Of a stretch of DNA of 64,000 bases, positions 9,039 to 18,068 are shown piece by piece. The notes beneath the pieces are model-generated. The model worked only from the letters and a program-made list of their open reading frames with translations. It had not been told where the DNA came from and ran no database searches. Position 1 is the stretch's first letter. The number at the start of each line of letters is the position of its first letter. The DNA comes from Maribacter sp. HTCC2170 (GTDB taxonomy: Bacteria > Bacteroidota > Bacteroidia > Flavobacteriales > Flavobacteriaceae), in the NCBI RefSeq assembly GCF_000153165.2, contig NC_014472.1, forward strand, positions 1,423,501 through 1,487,500, given 5' to 3'. A program made the translations under genes and the position numbers.

Positions 9039-9878
9039 ATGAGGTTTCTTTCTATATTTCTTATGCTTTTCGGTTTATTGAAAATAGGCAATGCCCAACA
9101 AATCACCTGTTCGGTTAAAGACAAGCAGGCTTTTGAAGATAAGGTCATTGAGGTAGATGGGTATTTAGAAAAAGATTTGGGCAAGACCTTAATTTCGGTC
9201 GGGAAAACTTTTTTGGGCACGGCTTATGTTGCCAAAACCCTTGAAATTGGAGAAACAGAAACTTTGGTCGTTAATCTTCATGGGTTGGATTGCACCACTT
9301 ATGTCGAAAACGTACTAGCTTTTAGTCTGCTTTTAAAAGATGAAAAGTCCGATTTTGATTCCTTTGTCGACGCACTTGAAACCATTCGGTATAAAAATGG
9401 AAAACTCGATGGGTACGCGTCTCGACTACATTATTTTTCGGAATGGATCACCAATAATGAAGTAAAAGGACTTATAAAGGATATGACCTCTGAAATCGGT
9501 GGAGTTGAAATAACTAAGAAAATCAACTTTATGAGTGAACATCGTGAGCTTTATCCTTTCTTAAAAGACGACACCAATTTTGAGAAAATAAAAGCTTCTG
9601 AAAACTTTTTGAACAATGAAGCCATTTGTTATTTACCCCAAGACCAAATCGGGGCAAATGAACATTTAATCCAATCAGGGGATATTATTGCATTGACAAC
9701 TTCAATAAACGGCTTGGATATTACGCATACAGGTTTCGCATCGCGAGAAAAAAATGGCAGAATTCACCTTCTGCATGCCTCTTCATCGGGTGAAGTTATG
9801 CTCTCGGAAGAACCTTTGGTCGATTATCTTAAAAAGGTGAAAAAGAATACAGGAATCATGGTTGCTAGGGTGCAATAA
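9039..9878 (+). CDS. DUF1460 (NlpC/P60-like N-acetylmuramoyl-L-alanine amidase-like) exported protein
   Basis: A cysteine-peptidase-fold protein of the DUF1460 family (PF07313), thought to cleave peptidoglycan amide bonds. The catalytic Cys lies in HGLDCTTYVENVLAF and the His in LDITHTGFASR. The open frame begins at 8973, but I choose the ATG at 9039. It gives a clean signal peptide (MRFLSIFLMLFGLLKIGNAQ), and a -7 element TAACTTTG at 9014-9021 lies only 18 bp upstream, so transcription would begin inside the longer frame. The ATG at 9030 is the alternative. It should act in the periplasm on wall fragments. Confidence 0.85.
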   Translation: MRFLSIFLMLFGLLKIGNAQQITCSVKDKQAFEDKVIEVDGYLEKDLGKTLISVGKTFLGTAYVAKTLEIGETETLVVNLHGLDCTTYVENVLAFSLLLKDEKSDFDSFVDALETIRYKNGKLDGYASRLHYFSEWITNNEVKGLIKDMTSEIGGVEITKKINFMSEHRELYPFLKDDTNFEKIKASENFLNNEAICYLPQDQIGANEHLIQSGDIIALTTSINGLDITHTGFASREKNGRIHLLHASSSGEVMLSEEPLVDYLKKVKKNTGIMVARVQ

Positions 9879-9902
9879 CCATCCTATTAAATCTAAACAA
9901 AA

Positions 9903-10052
9903 CAAACTACCTAGTTGGTTTTATTCCCAATGCACCTTTTTAAGTTCCGATATTTTGCATTTACCCGATATTTTCTGGATTTCTAACCTTAAAAATGCAT
10001 GATTTAAGGTGCCAAGCACCAATAGACCACAAACTACTCAGTCGGTTTACCC
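9903..10052. repeat. MITE-like repeat, copy 1 (150 bp)
   Basis: Fills most of the gap between two convergent genes. The ends are imperfect inverted repeats: left AAACTACCTAGTTGGTTTTA, right CACAAACTACTCAGTCGGTT. A 149-bp relative with matching ends and a matching inner block (TTTTGCATTT ... GATATTTTCTGG) lies at 24802-24950. Inside is a small hairpin, GGTGC-CAA-GCACC (10008-10020). No ORF. Confidence 0.6.
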
Positions 10053-10089
10053 TAAAATGGTATTATGGTCTAATGCGGTGGTTACAACT

Positions 10090-10983
10090 CTAAGATTTTG
10101 CCAAGGAGAGCACATATTTCTTAGGCGTAGTGCCGTATTTCTTTTTAAAAGCAGCAATAAAATGACTCGAGGTACTGTAACCTACTTTTAACCCAACTTC
10201 ATTCACATTGTGCTGACCGGTTTCGAGCAATCTACGGGCATGTTCCATCTTATAATCAAACAAAAAACTATAGACTGAGTCACCATAGATCTGTTTGAAG
10301 CCTTCCTTTAATTTCTTTAAACTGAGTCCTACTTCTTTCGCCAATTCGGGCAGCGAAGGTGGTTCGGCCATATGGGAAATCATAACTTCTTTTGCTTGTC
10401 GAATGCGCTTTACATTATCTTCATCGACCAAAAACGGACATTGTTCTAAATCAGCATCGGTACTTTTATTAAAATACAATGAAATAAGCTCATATACTTT
10501 ACCCATGATGTACAATTCCTTGATTGAGGGGTGCAGGTTGTAATTCATGATTTGACTAAGTACAACAGCTATGGCAGGGGAAACTGCTTCTTGGGCATAA
10601 TACTTTTTCTCTTTGTTCTCTTCACTTAAAAAAGGAATGTAATCTGCTTCTTTTGAAAATAAGGAGTGAAACTTTCCTATGGTCATAACCACAGATACAA
10701 TCCAAGAATTAGGAGCCATTTCGAGGTTCATGGGTAAATCTACCTGAGTATTATATAAAAGCAACGAATTTTCCTCGGTTACCTCTAGAGCATATCTACC
10801 TTCATTAAATACAAATTTGGCGTTGCCCTTTAAACAAAAATGAAATTGAATAAAAGAACTATCAATCTCACGGGTAACTCTTTGAATGTCATTATGATCA
10901 TTTTGTAATTTCAGAACATAAAATCCGTCCTCAATCAGCACTTCATTAAATGACCCTTGAGCGACATTTTCTTTTAAAGTCAT
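10090..10983 (-). CDS. AraC-family transcriptional regulator next to hemA
   Basis: A 297-residue regulator. The N-terminal ~180 residues are a cupin-like sensor domain. The C-terminal ~100 residues hold two AraC helix-turn-helix units: SLPELAKEVGLSLKKLKEGFKQIYG (about 205-230), then NVNEVGLKVGYSTSSHFIAAFKKKYGTTP (about 262-290). The overall form is like PchR-type regulators that respond to iron chelates. It is divergent from hemA across ~200 bp that contain two perfect palindromes, so it probably controls the heme genes and itself. The ligand is not visible. No perfect promoter is seen; TTAATTTG lies just before the ATG. Confidence 0.9.
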   Translation of the reverse strand: MTLKENVAQGSFNEVLIEDGFYVLKLQNDHNDIQRVTREIDSSFIQFHFCLKGNAKFVFNEGRYALEVTEENSLLLYNTQVDLPMNLEMAPNSWIVSVVMTIGKFHSLFSKEADYIPFLSEENKEKKYYAQEAVSPAIAVVLSQIMNYNLHPSIKELYIMGKVYELISLYFNKSTDADLEQCPFLVDEDNVKRIRQAKEVMISHMAEPPSLPELAKEVGLSLKKLKEGFKQIYGDSVYSFLFDYKMEHARRLLETGQHNVNEVGLKVGYSTSSHFIAAFKKKYGTTPKKYVLSLAKS

Positions 10984-11002
10984 GGATTCAAATTAAATTT
11001 TT

Positions 11003-11021
11003 ATTTAGAAATATTCTAAAT
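11003..11021. promoter_or_regulatory. Perfect 8-bp palindrome, PerR-box-like, in araC/hemA spacer
   Basis: ATTTAGAAATATTCTAAAT: perfect inverted arms of 8 bp around ATA. The central 15 bp match the Bacillus PerR consensus TTATAATnATTATAA at 12 of 14 defined positions. It lies 20-38 bp upstream of the araC start. Confidence 0.5.
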
Positions 11022-11034
11022 AGTGATTATTGAA

Positions 11035-11049
11035 ATCGTTCGAAACGAT
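11035..11049. promoter_or_regulatory. Second inverted repeat in araC/hemA spacer
   Basis: ATCGTTCGAAACGAT: perfect 6-bp arms around CGA, 14 bp from the first palindrome. A candidate operator for the divergent pair. Confidence 0.4.
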
Positions 11050-11153
11050 AAATAATTAATGGTTTAGGGCTAATTTACGACGAAAAGGTCTTAAAATCAC
11101 CGAAATCGATATTAATTGTTCCTCTAGCGTTACTTTTATACAAATGATGCTTC

Positions 11154-11161
11154 TATTTTTG
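11154..11161 (+). promoter_or_regulatory. -7 element of hemA
   Basis: TATTTTTG, a full match to TAnnTTTG. No TTG stands at the expected 17-23 nt spacing. Its last base is the G of an in-frame GTG, so the GTG start would lie in the promoter. The ATG at 11182 is preferred. Confidence 0.4.
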
Positions 11162-11181
11162 TGCACGTTCCAAACGGACCT

Positions 11182-12438
11182 ATGAAAGATTATCATATTT
11201 CAAAACATAATTCTTTTTACACCATTGGCTTGAATTACAAAAAAGCTGATGCTCTTATTCGAGGTAACTTCAGTTTAGATGAAGCTGCCATGAAAAATTT
11301 ATTGACTCAGGCCAAGGCACAAGACCTTGACGGTTTATTGGTTACGTCTACTTGTAATCGTACCGAGCTTCATGGTTTTGCCCAGCACCCCTTTCAACTT
11401 ATAAAGCTTTTATGTGACAATACGTTAGGTACTATTGAACAATTTCAAGAAGTAGCTTATGTGTACAAGAACAATGATGCCATTTCACACTTGTTTCGGG
11501 TGGGCACAGGATTGGATAGTCAAATTTTAGGAGATTTTGAAATAATCAGTCAATTGCGTCAAAGTTTCAATCGTTCGAAAAAACATGACATTGCCAACCC
11601 TTTCATTGAGCGCTTATGCAATTCAGTGATTCAGGCAAGCAAACGTATTAAGAACGAAACCGAAATCTCATCTGGTGCAACTTCTGTAGCTTTCGCATCG
11701 GTTCAATACATCCTTAAAAATGTAGAGAACATTTCAGACAAGAATATTCTGCTCTTTGGAACTGGAAAAATAGGAAGGAATACTTGTGAGAATTTAATTA
11801 AGCATACGCATAATTCACATATAACATTAATCAACCGAACAAAGGACAAGGCAGAAAAAATTGCCGGAAAGTTCAACTTGGTGGTAAAGGATTATGGTGA
11901 CCTACAGACTGAGATTCGGAATTCTGATGTGTTGATAGTAGCAACTGGGGCTCAAACTCCTACCATATCCAAAGAATTATTATATACCAAAAAACCTTTA
12001 TTGATCTTGGATCTTTCAGTCCCTAAAAATGTTGCTGAAGACGTTACCGAAATGGAAAACGTGACTGTTATTCATTTGGATCATCTTTCTCAGATGACTG
12101 ATGAGACTTTGGAGCGAAGAAAACAATTCATTCCCCAAGCGGAACGTATTATCGAGGCTATTAAAGGCGAGTTTATTCAATGGCTGGAAACTAGAAAGTT
12201 CGCACCCGTGATTAAGGCACTTAAGAATAAGTTGAATACCATGAAGGTTGAAGAGCTTGATTATCAATCTAAAAAGTTATCGGACTTCAACTCAGAACAG
12301 GCTGATGTCATATCGGACCGTATTATTCAAAAAATCACCAAACAATTTGCCAACCACCTTAAGGATGCCAATGGTGATGCAGGTGAAAGTTTGGCACTTA
12401 TCCAAAAAGTTTTTCAGTTAGAACTAAATTCCCAATGA
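11182..12438 (+). CDS. hemA: Glutamyl-tRNA reductase
   Basis: Reduces glutamyl-tRNA to glutamate-1-semialdehyde, the first committed step of C5 heme synthesis. From the ATG at 11182 it has 418 residues. The catalytic Cys is at about residue 58 in VTSTCNRTEL. The tRNA/active-site region GLDSQILGDFEIISQLRQSF and the NADPH-binding LLFGTGKIGRNTCENL follow, and the C-terminal helical dimerisation domain is present. The frame is open from a GTG at 11161, but that codon overlaps the -7 box TATTTTTG. It overlaps hemCD by ATGA, so translation is coupled. It heads the hemA-hemCD-hemE-GNAT-hemF cluster. Confidence 0.97.
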   Translation: MKDYHISKHNSFYTIGLNYKKADALIRGNFSLDEAAMKNLLTQAKAQDLDGLLVTSTCNRTELHGFAQHPFQLIKLLCDNTLGTIEQFQEVAYVYKNNDAISHLFRVGTGLDSQILGDFEIISQLRQSFNRSKKHDIANPFIERLCNSVIQASKRIKNETEISSGATSVAFASVQYILKNVENISDKNILLFGTGKIGRNTCENLIKHTHNSHITLINRTKDKAEKIAGKFNLVVKDYGDLQTEIRNSDVLIVATGAQTPTISKELLYTKKPLLILDLSVPKNVAEDVTEMENVTVIHLDHLSQMTDETLERRKQFIPQAERIIEAIKGEFIQWLETRKFAPVIKALKNKLNTMKVEELDYQSKKLSDFNSEQADVISDRIIQKITKQFANHLKDANGDAGESLALIQKVFQLELNSQ

Positions 12439-14024
12439 GTAAAATAATTAGAATAGGTACCCGCGATAGTGAATTGGCGCTATGGCAGGCAAATGCCGTT
12501 AAAAACCAACTTGAAGCTTTAGGACACCAGACCACTTTAGTACCTGTAAAATCTACAGGTGATATTGTTCTTGATAAACCTCTTTATGAATTGGGGGTCA
12601 CTGGTATATTCACCAAGACATTGGATGTCGCTATGCTCAATGGCGATATTGACATTGCCGTGCATTCGATGAAGGATGTTCCCACAGCATTACCAAAAGG
12701 TATAGTACAAGCTGCAGTTTTGAAACGTGCTAATTATTTGGATATTCTTGCCTATAATGACAATGAAGAATTTTTGGGCGGCAGGGATGCCATTATTGCC
12801 ACAGGGAGTTTGCGTAGAAAAGCGCAATGGCTCAACAGATACCCGACTCATACTGTAGTTGATCTACGGGGGAACATTAACAGTCGAATGCAAAAGCTGA
12901 ACGATAATGATTGGAACGGGGCAATTTTTGCCGCAGCCGGTTTAGATCGTATTGGTTTGGAGCATGAAAACACAATTGGTCTTACTTGGATGGTTCCTGC
13001 TCCCGCACAAGGGGCAATTATGGTGGTTGCCTTGGAAAATGACGAGTATGTCCTAGAAGCCTGTGCTCAAATGAACCATGAAGCAACCGAAATCTGTACT
13101 GGATTGGAGCGTGAGTTTTTGCGCATTTTAGAAGGAGGTTGTACCGCCCCAATTGGAGCCTTGGCATATATAAACAAAGAGGAAGAAGTAAAACTTAAAG
13201 GTGTATTGCTTTCCTTGGACGGGAAGAAAAGATTGGAAGCAGAGTTTGCCGAACCTTTGGGCAAACACCAAAACATGGCACGCGATTGCGCCAATAGTAT
13301 CTTGGCACGTGGTGGCAAACGCCTTATGGGTGAAATACTTAACAGTAGTACAAAAACGACCATTTTTTCAACTAAAAAATTAACGCAAAATCAGCGACTA
13401 CAGTTTAAAGATGACCTTCATGTAGCCTCTGAAGATTTTATAAAAACAAGCCCCACGCGTATTCCACTTAAAGAATTAAAGACCGAAATACAGAATGTTG
13501 TTCTAACAAGTAAAAATGCGGTAGAGGCATTATTGACCAATATAAGTGCCAATGAACTTAAGTTCAAAAATATCTACTGTGTTGGGCGCAAAACAAAACG
13601 TTTGGTTGAAAACCGTATTGGAAAAGTCACTCATTTTGAAAGAAATGCAAAGAAGCTTGCCGAGCATTTGGTCGAATTCATGGATGGTACCGAAGTAACA
13701 TATTTTTGTAGCAATATTCGGTTAGATGACTTTCCTAAAATAATGAAGGATAATAATATTGTTGTTCATGAGATTGAAACTTACCGAACTAAACTTACGC
13801 CCATTGAGATTGAAGATAGCGTAGAAGGGGTGTTATTTTTTAGTCCGTCGGGTGTTGAAAGTTATCTGCAAAAAAATAAGGCGAACAAAATAGCCTACTG
13901 TATTGGAGAAACGACCGCAAAGGCGGCAAGAGTACATTTTCAAGAAGTTAAAGTAGCCAAAATCCCTGACGTTAGCGGCGTTATTGATTTAGTGAATGAA
14001 CATTTTAAAATAGCCAATAGCTAA
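12435..14024 (+). CDS. hemC-hemD: Hydroxymethylbilane synthase / uroporphyrinogen-III synthase fusion
   Basis: Bifunctional enzyme of 529 residues. Residues ~1-305 are porphobilinogen deaminase: [26 protein letters not shown], and the dipyrromethane-cofactor Cys236 in [10 protein letters not shown]. Residues ~320-529 are a HemD domain that makes uroporphyrinogen III, weakly conserved as usual, with [34 protein letters not shown] and [12 protein letters not shown]. Fused HemC-HemD proteins are usual in Flavobacteriia. The frame is continuous with no stop between the halves, so this is a true fusion. It overlaps hemA by 4 bp and is followed 7 bp later by hemE. Confidence 0.95.
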   Translation: MSKIIRIGTRDSELALWQANAVKNQLEALGHQTTLVPVKSTGDIVLDKPLYELGVTGIFTKTLDVAMLNGDIDIAVHSMKDVPTALPKGIVQAAVLKRANYLDILAYNDNEEFLGGRDAIIATGSLRRKAQWLNRYPTHTVVDLRGNINSRMQKLNDNDWNGAIFAAAGLDRIGLEHENTIGLTWMVPAPAQGAIMVVALENDEYVLEACAQMNHEATEICTGLEREFLRILEGGCTAPIGALAYINKEEEVKLKGVLLSLDGKKRLEAEFAEPLGKHQNMARDCANSILARGGKRLMGEILNSSTKTTIFSTKKLTQNQRLQFKDDLHVASEDFIKTSPTRIPLKELKTEIQNVVLTSKNAVEALLTNISANELKFKNIYCVGRKTKRLVENRIGKVTHFERNAKKLAEHLVEFMDGTEVTYFCSNIRLDDFPKIMKDNNIVVHEIETYRTKLTPIEIEDSVEGVLFFSPSGVESYLQKNKANKIAYCIGETTAKAARVHFQEVKVAKIPDVSGVIDLVNEHFKIANS

Positions 14025-14031
14025 GAACTAT

Positions 14032-15060
14032 ATGAAAAACGATTTATTCCTAAGAGCGTTAAAAGGTGAGACTGTAGAAAGACCACCCGTTTGGATGATG
14101 CGCCAAGCAGGTAGGTATTTACCTGAATTTATTGAGATTCGTAAAAAGTACGATTTCTTTACGCGTTGTCAAACCCCGGAATTGGCCTCTGAGATTACGG
14201 TACAACCTATACGCCGATACGGTATGGATGCTGCTATTCTTTTCAGTGACATTCTTGTGATACCGCAGGCAATGAATATAGAGGTGCAAATGAAACCAAA
14301 TTTTGGACCTTACCTTCCCAACCCTATACAAACCCAAAAGGCTGTTGATAACGTAATAGTTCCTGATGTAACTGAAGAATTGGATTATGTGATGCAGGCT
14401 ATAAAAATGACAAAAGAGAAACTGAATGATGAGATTCCATTGATCGGATTTGCAGGTTCCCCTTGGACGATACTTTGCTATTGCGTACAAGGTCAAGGCA
14501 GCAAAACATTTGACAAAGCCAAGGAATTTTGTTTTACACAGCCCGTCGCAGCTCATCAACTACTTCAAAAAATAACAGATACCACAATAGCCTATCTAAA
14601 GGAAAAAGTAAAAGCTGGAGTGAACGCCGTACAGGTTTTCGATTCTTGGGGAGGAATGCTTTCTCCTACCGATTATCAGGAATTCTCATTTCAATACATT
14701 CAACAGATTATTGATGCATTAAAAGAGGAGGCTCCTGTCATAGTTTTCGGAAAAGGGTGTTGGTTCGCTTTAAATGATATGGCAAAATCAGGAGCATCGG
14801 CCTTAGGCGTCGACTGGACATGCTCTCCAAAAAATGCGCGCTATCTGTCAGGTGGCAATATAACGTTACAAGGGAATTTTGACCCTTCACGGTTATTGTC
14901 TCCTCCTGCTGAAATCAAAAAAATGGTAACCCAAATGATCAATGAATTTGGCAAGGACAAATACGTTGTAAATCTTGGTCATGGTATATTACCAAATATA
15001 CCATTGGATAATGCCAAGGCCTTCATTGATGCAGTAAAAGAATACAAAAGTTCCGTTTAA
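14032..15060 (+). CDS. hemE: Uroporphyrinogen decarboxylase
   Basis: Decarboxylates the four acetate side chains of uroporphyrinogen III to give coproporphyrinogen III in the cytosol. It has 342 residues, the usual length. Near the N-terminus are [16 protein letters not shown] and the active-site Asp in [16 protein letters not shown]. Further on are [49 protein letters not shown] and [11 protein letters not shown]. The start is the ATG 7 bp after the hemCD stop. It belongs to the hem operon. Confidence 0.97.
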   Translation: MKNDLFLRALKGETVERPPVWMMRQAGRYLPEFIEIRKKYDFFTRCQTPELASEITVQPIRRYGMDAAILFSDILVIPQAMNIEVQMKPNFGPYLPNPIQTQKAVDNVIVPDVTEELDYVMQAIKMTKEKLNDEIPLIGFAGSPWTILCYCVQGQGSKTFDKAKEFCFTQPVAAHQLLQKITDTTIAYLKEKVKAGVNAVQVFDSWGGMLSPTDYQEFSFQYIQQIIDALKEEAPVIVFGKGCWFALNDMAKSGASALGVDWTCSPKNARYLSGGNITLQGNFDPSRLLSPPAEIKKMVTQMINEFGKDKYVVNLGHGILPNIPLDNAKAFIDAVKEYKSSV

Positions 15061-15074
15061 TACCAATTGGTTTA

Positions 15075-15608
15075 ATGATTTTAGAGCTTGAAAACTACAG
15101 CATAGAAGCCATAGCGGAGAAAGATGCATGGCGGCTTTGTGATTTTGTAGTTTCAAACGAAGACCGTTTAAAACGTTATTTTCCAAAGACTTTAGAACAA
15201 AATCTTAATCCAACTCTAGCCGCAAATTTCGTAGCTAAAAAAGCCCGACAATTTATAGCTAAGGAAGAACTATTATACGCCCTTAAACATAAAGAAAACA
15301 GAACAATCATAGGTCTGGTCTATATCAAGGAATTGGATTGGAAAAAGAAACAGGCCGAACTCGCCTATTGCATAGGTTACCAATATGAAGGTAAAGGTTG
15401 GATGTCTCGAGCCGTCGAAAAACTATCTCAATATGCCTTTGAGAATCTGCGACTAAACAAACTTCAAATTATAGTGCACAATACAAATATTGGAAGCATA
15501 AAGGTTGCGCAGAACAATGGTTATATTTGGCAACGTACTTTGAAAAAAGAACATACTCCTCCAGGGGAAGATGCCTTGGATATGGAACTTTACGAACTAT
15601 ACGGATGA
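15075..15608 (+). CDS. GNAT-family N-acetyltransferase (RimJ/RimL-like) within the hem operon
   Basis: A 177-residue acetyl-CoA-dependent acetyltransferase. The fold is seen from the N-terminal MILELENYSIEAI strand, the central WKKKQAELAYCIGYQYEGKGWMSRAV acetyl-CoA loop (Q/R-x-x-G-x-G/A type, here YEGKGW) and LRLNKLQIIVHNTNIGSIKVAQNNGY, typical of RimJ/RimL enzymes that modify protein N-termini or small molecules. It lies between hemE (14 bp gap) and hemF (ATGA overlap). Co-transcription with heme genes is therefore likely, but a role in heme metabolism is unproven. The substrate is unknown. Confidence 0.88.
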   Translation: MILELENYSIEAIAEKDAWRLCDFVVSNEDRLKRYFPKTLEQNLNPTLAANFVAKKARQFIAKEELLYALKHKENRTIIGLVYIKELDWKKKQAELAYCIGYQYEGKGWMSRAVEKLSQYAFENLRLNKLQIIVHNTNIGSIKVAQNNGYIWQRTLKKEHTPPGEDALDMELYELYG

Positions 15609-16507
15609 AAGATAAATTTTACAATTACATACTTAAACTTCAAGACAGCATAACTTCAAAATTGGAAGAAGTTGATGGGCAGACGTCTTTTATAGAAGAC
15701 CTTTGGAAAAGACCGGAAGGCGGCGGCGGGAGAACACGTGTAATTGAAAATGGTGCCGTCTTTGAAAAGGGTGGTGTGAATATTTCGGCGGTACACGGAG
15801 CTTTACCTGAAAGCATGCAAGCCTATTTTGGGGTTAAAGATGCTGATTTTTTTGCCTGCGGATTGAGCTTGGTCCTCCATCCCAAAAACCCAATGGTACC
15901 AACAGTACATGCCAATTGGCGTTATTTTGAAATGTATGACAAAAAAGGGAATATTGTTGATCAATGGTTTGGAGGCGGACAGGATTTAACTCCGTATTAC
16001 TTATTTGACGAGGACGCTAAACATTTTCATGCTGTTTGTAAAAGAGCCTGTGACCAACATAATCCCGAGTTCTACCCTACCTATAAAAAGAAATGTGATA
16101 ATTATTTCTGGAATGCACACAGAAATGAGGCCCGAGGTGTAGGCGGGCTATTTTTCGATTACTGTAAGGCAACCAAAGATATATCTATGCAAGATTGGTA
16201 TAAATTTGTAACTGAAGTGGGAGATAGTTTTTTGTGTGCCTACGTTCCTATTATTGAGAAAAGAAAAGAACTTACGTATTCAAAAGAACAGCGCAATTGG
16301 CAAGAAATAAGACGTGGTCGTTATGTTGAATTTAATCTGGTTCATGATAAAGGTACCTTATTTGGTTTACGAACTAACGGTAGAATTGAAAGCATACTAA
16401 TGAGTTTACCTCCTCATGTACAATGGCAATACGACCATCATCCTATAAAAGGAAGTGAAGAAGAAAAATTGATTAGTGTTTTACAAAGGCCTAAAAATTG
16501 GGTATAA
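15605..16507 (+). CDS. hemF: Oxygen-dependent coproporphyrinogen-III oxidase
   Basis: Oxidatively decarboxylates coproporphyrinogen III to protoporphyrinogen IX using O2, so the organism makes heme aerobically. I take the ATG at 15605, which overlaps the GNAT stop codon (ATGA), giving 300 residues, the family length. The longer frame from 15527 is only overlap. Family motifs: RPEGGGGRTRVIENG, VSAVHG-type NISAVHGALPES, MVPTVHANWRYFE, WFGGGQDLTPYYLF, ARGVGGLFFDY, RRGRYVEFNLVHDKGT and ILMSLPPHVQWQY. It is the last classical hem gene of this cluster. Confidence 0.97.
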   Translation: MKDKFYNYILKLQDSITSKLEEVDGQTSFIEDLWKRPEGGGGRTRVIENGAVFEKGGVNISAVHGALPESMQAYFGVKDADFFACGLSLVLHPKNPMVPTVHANWRYFEMYDKKGNIVDQWFGGGQDLTPYYLFDEDAKHFHAVCKRACDQHNPEFYPTYKKKCDNYFWNAHRNEARGVGGLFFDYCKATKDISMQDWYKFVTEVGDSFLCAYVPIIEKRKELTYSKEQRNWQEIRRGRYVEFNLVHDKGTLFGLRTNGRIESILMSLPPHVQWQYDHHPIKGSEEEKLISVLQRPKNWV

Positions 16508-16518
16508 GTATTCATATT

Positions 16519-16671
16519 ATGGCTAAAAAGGGTAAAGAGAAAAATACGGTCAATAAAGCAAAGCATACAAAACTCTTAAACCAGAAAAAGAACAAACTAA
16601 AAAAAGAAAAAGAGACTCGTAAAGAAAGATTAAAGGCTATTGTTAAAATGCATCATGAAAAAAATGAGTAG
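16519..16671 (+). CDS. Small Lys-rich basic protein (50 aa), unrecognised
   Basis: A 50-codon ORF starting MAKKGKEKNTVNKAKHTKLL and ending with TAG at 16669-16671. It is extremely basic, with nearly 40% Lys, few hydrophobic residues and a predicted helical or disordered nature. The ATG lies 11 bp after the hemF stop, and the end overlaps the start of the next lipoprotein gene, so it fits neatly as a link in the operon. It could bind RNA, DNA or ribosomes. No known family is recognised. The spacing and overlap, rather than homology, support it as a real gene. Confidence 0.6.
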   Translation: MAKKGKEKNTVNKAKHTKLLNQKKNKLKKEKETRKERLKAIVKMHHEKNE

Positions 16672-17266
16672 ACATTTCCTATTCTTATTGGCCTTTTTAA
16701 GCTTCTTTTCTTCCTGTAATTCAAAAAAGAAGACTAAAAGCGATTTAGAAATTGAATTTACCAAAGACACCTTAGATGTGGGATATACCTATTGGTGGCC
16801 AGAATCAGGTGCGTTCATTGGTCAATGTGGTGATGAATTATCCTTGGTGTTCAGTGGCACAATTACTGATATTCTTGAACCGACTGATGAAGCTGGCCCT
16901 TTATATACTTCCCAAAAAGGATATGTTCTTATTGACCGTGTATTCAAAGCAAAGGACCTTGGACAGCAGAGTTATAAGAGCCAACAATTTTTCGTAAGTG
17001 ATTGTTTTAATGGATTAAATCTAAAAGTAGATGACCACCTTTTGGTCTTTTGTTATGATTATGAAAATGCCTTGAGTATTCCGGGGAATAAGTCTATTTT
17101 GAGAATAGAATCCTTGGATGACCCGCTGATTGATTCCATCAAAAAATATATAGATGCCGACCAGAATCCCAAAAACATCGAAAAAGATGTAAAGTTATGG
17201 GAGAAACACGGATTGAATGAGGATTTAATGCGCATCCTTGACTGTTCGCAAACCGTAGATCCTTGA
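16655..17266 (+). CDS. Lipoprotein of unknown function
   Basis: About 203 residues. The frame is open from a TTG at 16640, but ATG codons at 16655 or 16664 (MKKMSRHF or MSRHF) fit better. A hydrophobic stretch LFLLAFLSFFSSC ends in a lipobox Cys, so it is membrane-anchored on the periplasmic side. The rest is an all-beta-looking domain with two further Cys in FIGQCGDEL and FVSDCFNG, possibly a disulfide, then FCYDYENAL. The GQCGDELSLVFSGTITD segment resembles beta-barrel or TIMP/OB-like exported proteins, but I make no family call. It overlaps the small basic gene upstream and ends 13 bp before phzF. Confidence 0.75.
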   Translation: MKKMSRHFLFLLAFLSFFSSCNSKKKTKSDLEIEFTKDTLDVGYTYWWPESGAFIGQCGDELSLVFSGTITDILEPTDEAGPLYTSQKGYVLIDRVFKAKDLGQQSYKSQQFFVSDCFNGLNLKVDDHLLVFCYDYENALSIPGNKSILRIESLDDPLIDSIKKYIDADQNPKNIEKDVKLWEKHGLNEDLMRILDCSQTVDP

Positions 17267-17279
17267 TTAATTACTAATT

Positions 17280-18068
17280 ATGAAATTAAAAATATATCAA
17301 ATAGATGCATTTACAGACAAGGTCTTTTCTGGTAATCCCGCTGCGGTTTGTGTGTTGAATGCTTGGTTAGACACCGAATTAATGCAAAAAATAGCAGCAG
17401 AAAACAATTTGGCTGAAACCGCTTTTATCGTAAAAAATAAGAACCGTTATGAAATACGCTGGTTTACTCCTGAAATCGAGGTTGATTTATGTGGACACGC
17501 TACTCTTGCTTCGGCCTATGTCTTATTCAATCGCTTTATTCCCAAAACCACTCATATAGATTTTTATTCAGAGAGAAGCGGTGCATTGGCAGTACAAAAA
17601 GAAGATGATGGTTCTTTTACGATGGACTTCCCTACTGATGAACTGATAGAAGTGAAATCGGTTTCAAAAATAAATGAAGCATTAAACATTTCACCTAGAA
17701 TCACTTTTAAAGGAAAGACTGATTATTTGGTTATCTGTAAAAATCAAGCGGAAGTAGAGCGAATAGTTCCAAACTATTTTATTTTGGATCAAGTTGATGC
17801 AAGAGGAGTTATTGTTACAGCTCAAGGCAGAGAGGTGGATTTTGTTTCTCGGTTTTTTGCTCCACTATGTGGCATACCGGAAGATCCCGTTACTGGATCA
17901 GCACATACATCCTTAACACCTTATTGGTCAAAGGTTTTGGGAAAAGACAAACTTTTCGCCAAACAACTGTCGAAAAGAGGTGGAGATCTTGTTTGTGAAA
18001 ATAGAGGTAATCGGGTAAGCATTTCTGGAAAAGCGGTAGCTTACCTAGAAGGTGAAATTGAGGTTTAA
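17280..18068 (+). CDS. PhzF-family isomerase/epimerase
   Basis: A 262-residue member of the PhzF (phenazine biosynthesis-like) family with two diaminopimelate-epimerase-like halves. It starts LKIYQIDAFTDKVFSGNPAAV, with the catalytic Glu in NNLAETAFI. IDLCGHATLAS-type VDLCGHATLASAYVLF and DPVTGSAHTSLTPYW complete the active site. No other phenazine genes are present, so it is probably one of the many PhzF proteins with unknown small-molecule isomerase activity. Its stop codon overlaps the stop codon of the convergent helicase gene (18065). Confidence 0.92.
   Translation: MKLKIYQIDAFTDKVFSGNPAAVCVLNAWLDTELMQKIAAENNLAETAFIVKNKNRYEIRWFTPEIEVDLCGHATLASAYVLFNRFIPKTTHIDFYSERSGALAVQKEDDGSFTMDFPTDELIEVKSVSKINEALNISPRITFKGKTDYLVICKNQAEVERIVPNYFILDQVDARGVIVTAQGREVDFVSRFFAPLCGIPEDPVTGSAHTSLTPYWSKVLGKDKLFAKQLSKRGGDLVCENRGNRVSISGKAVAYLEGEIEV

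Noticed and set aside
11161-11181. GTG start of hemA
   Set aside because: The GTG overlaps the -7 box TATTTTTG; ATG 11182 fits the family N-terminus.
15527-15604. Extended N-terminus of hemF
   Set aside because: It lies within the GNAT gene; HemF begins at the ATG overlapping the GNAT stop (15605).
17280-18068. Phenazine biosynthesis cluster
   Set aside because: PhzF is alone; no phzA-E or G genes are adjacent, and single PhzF homologues are common.
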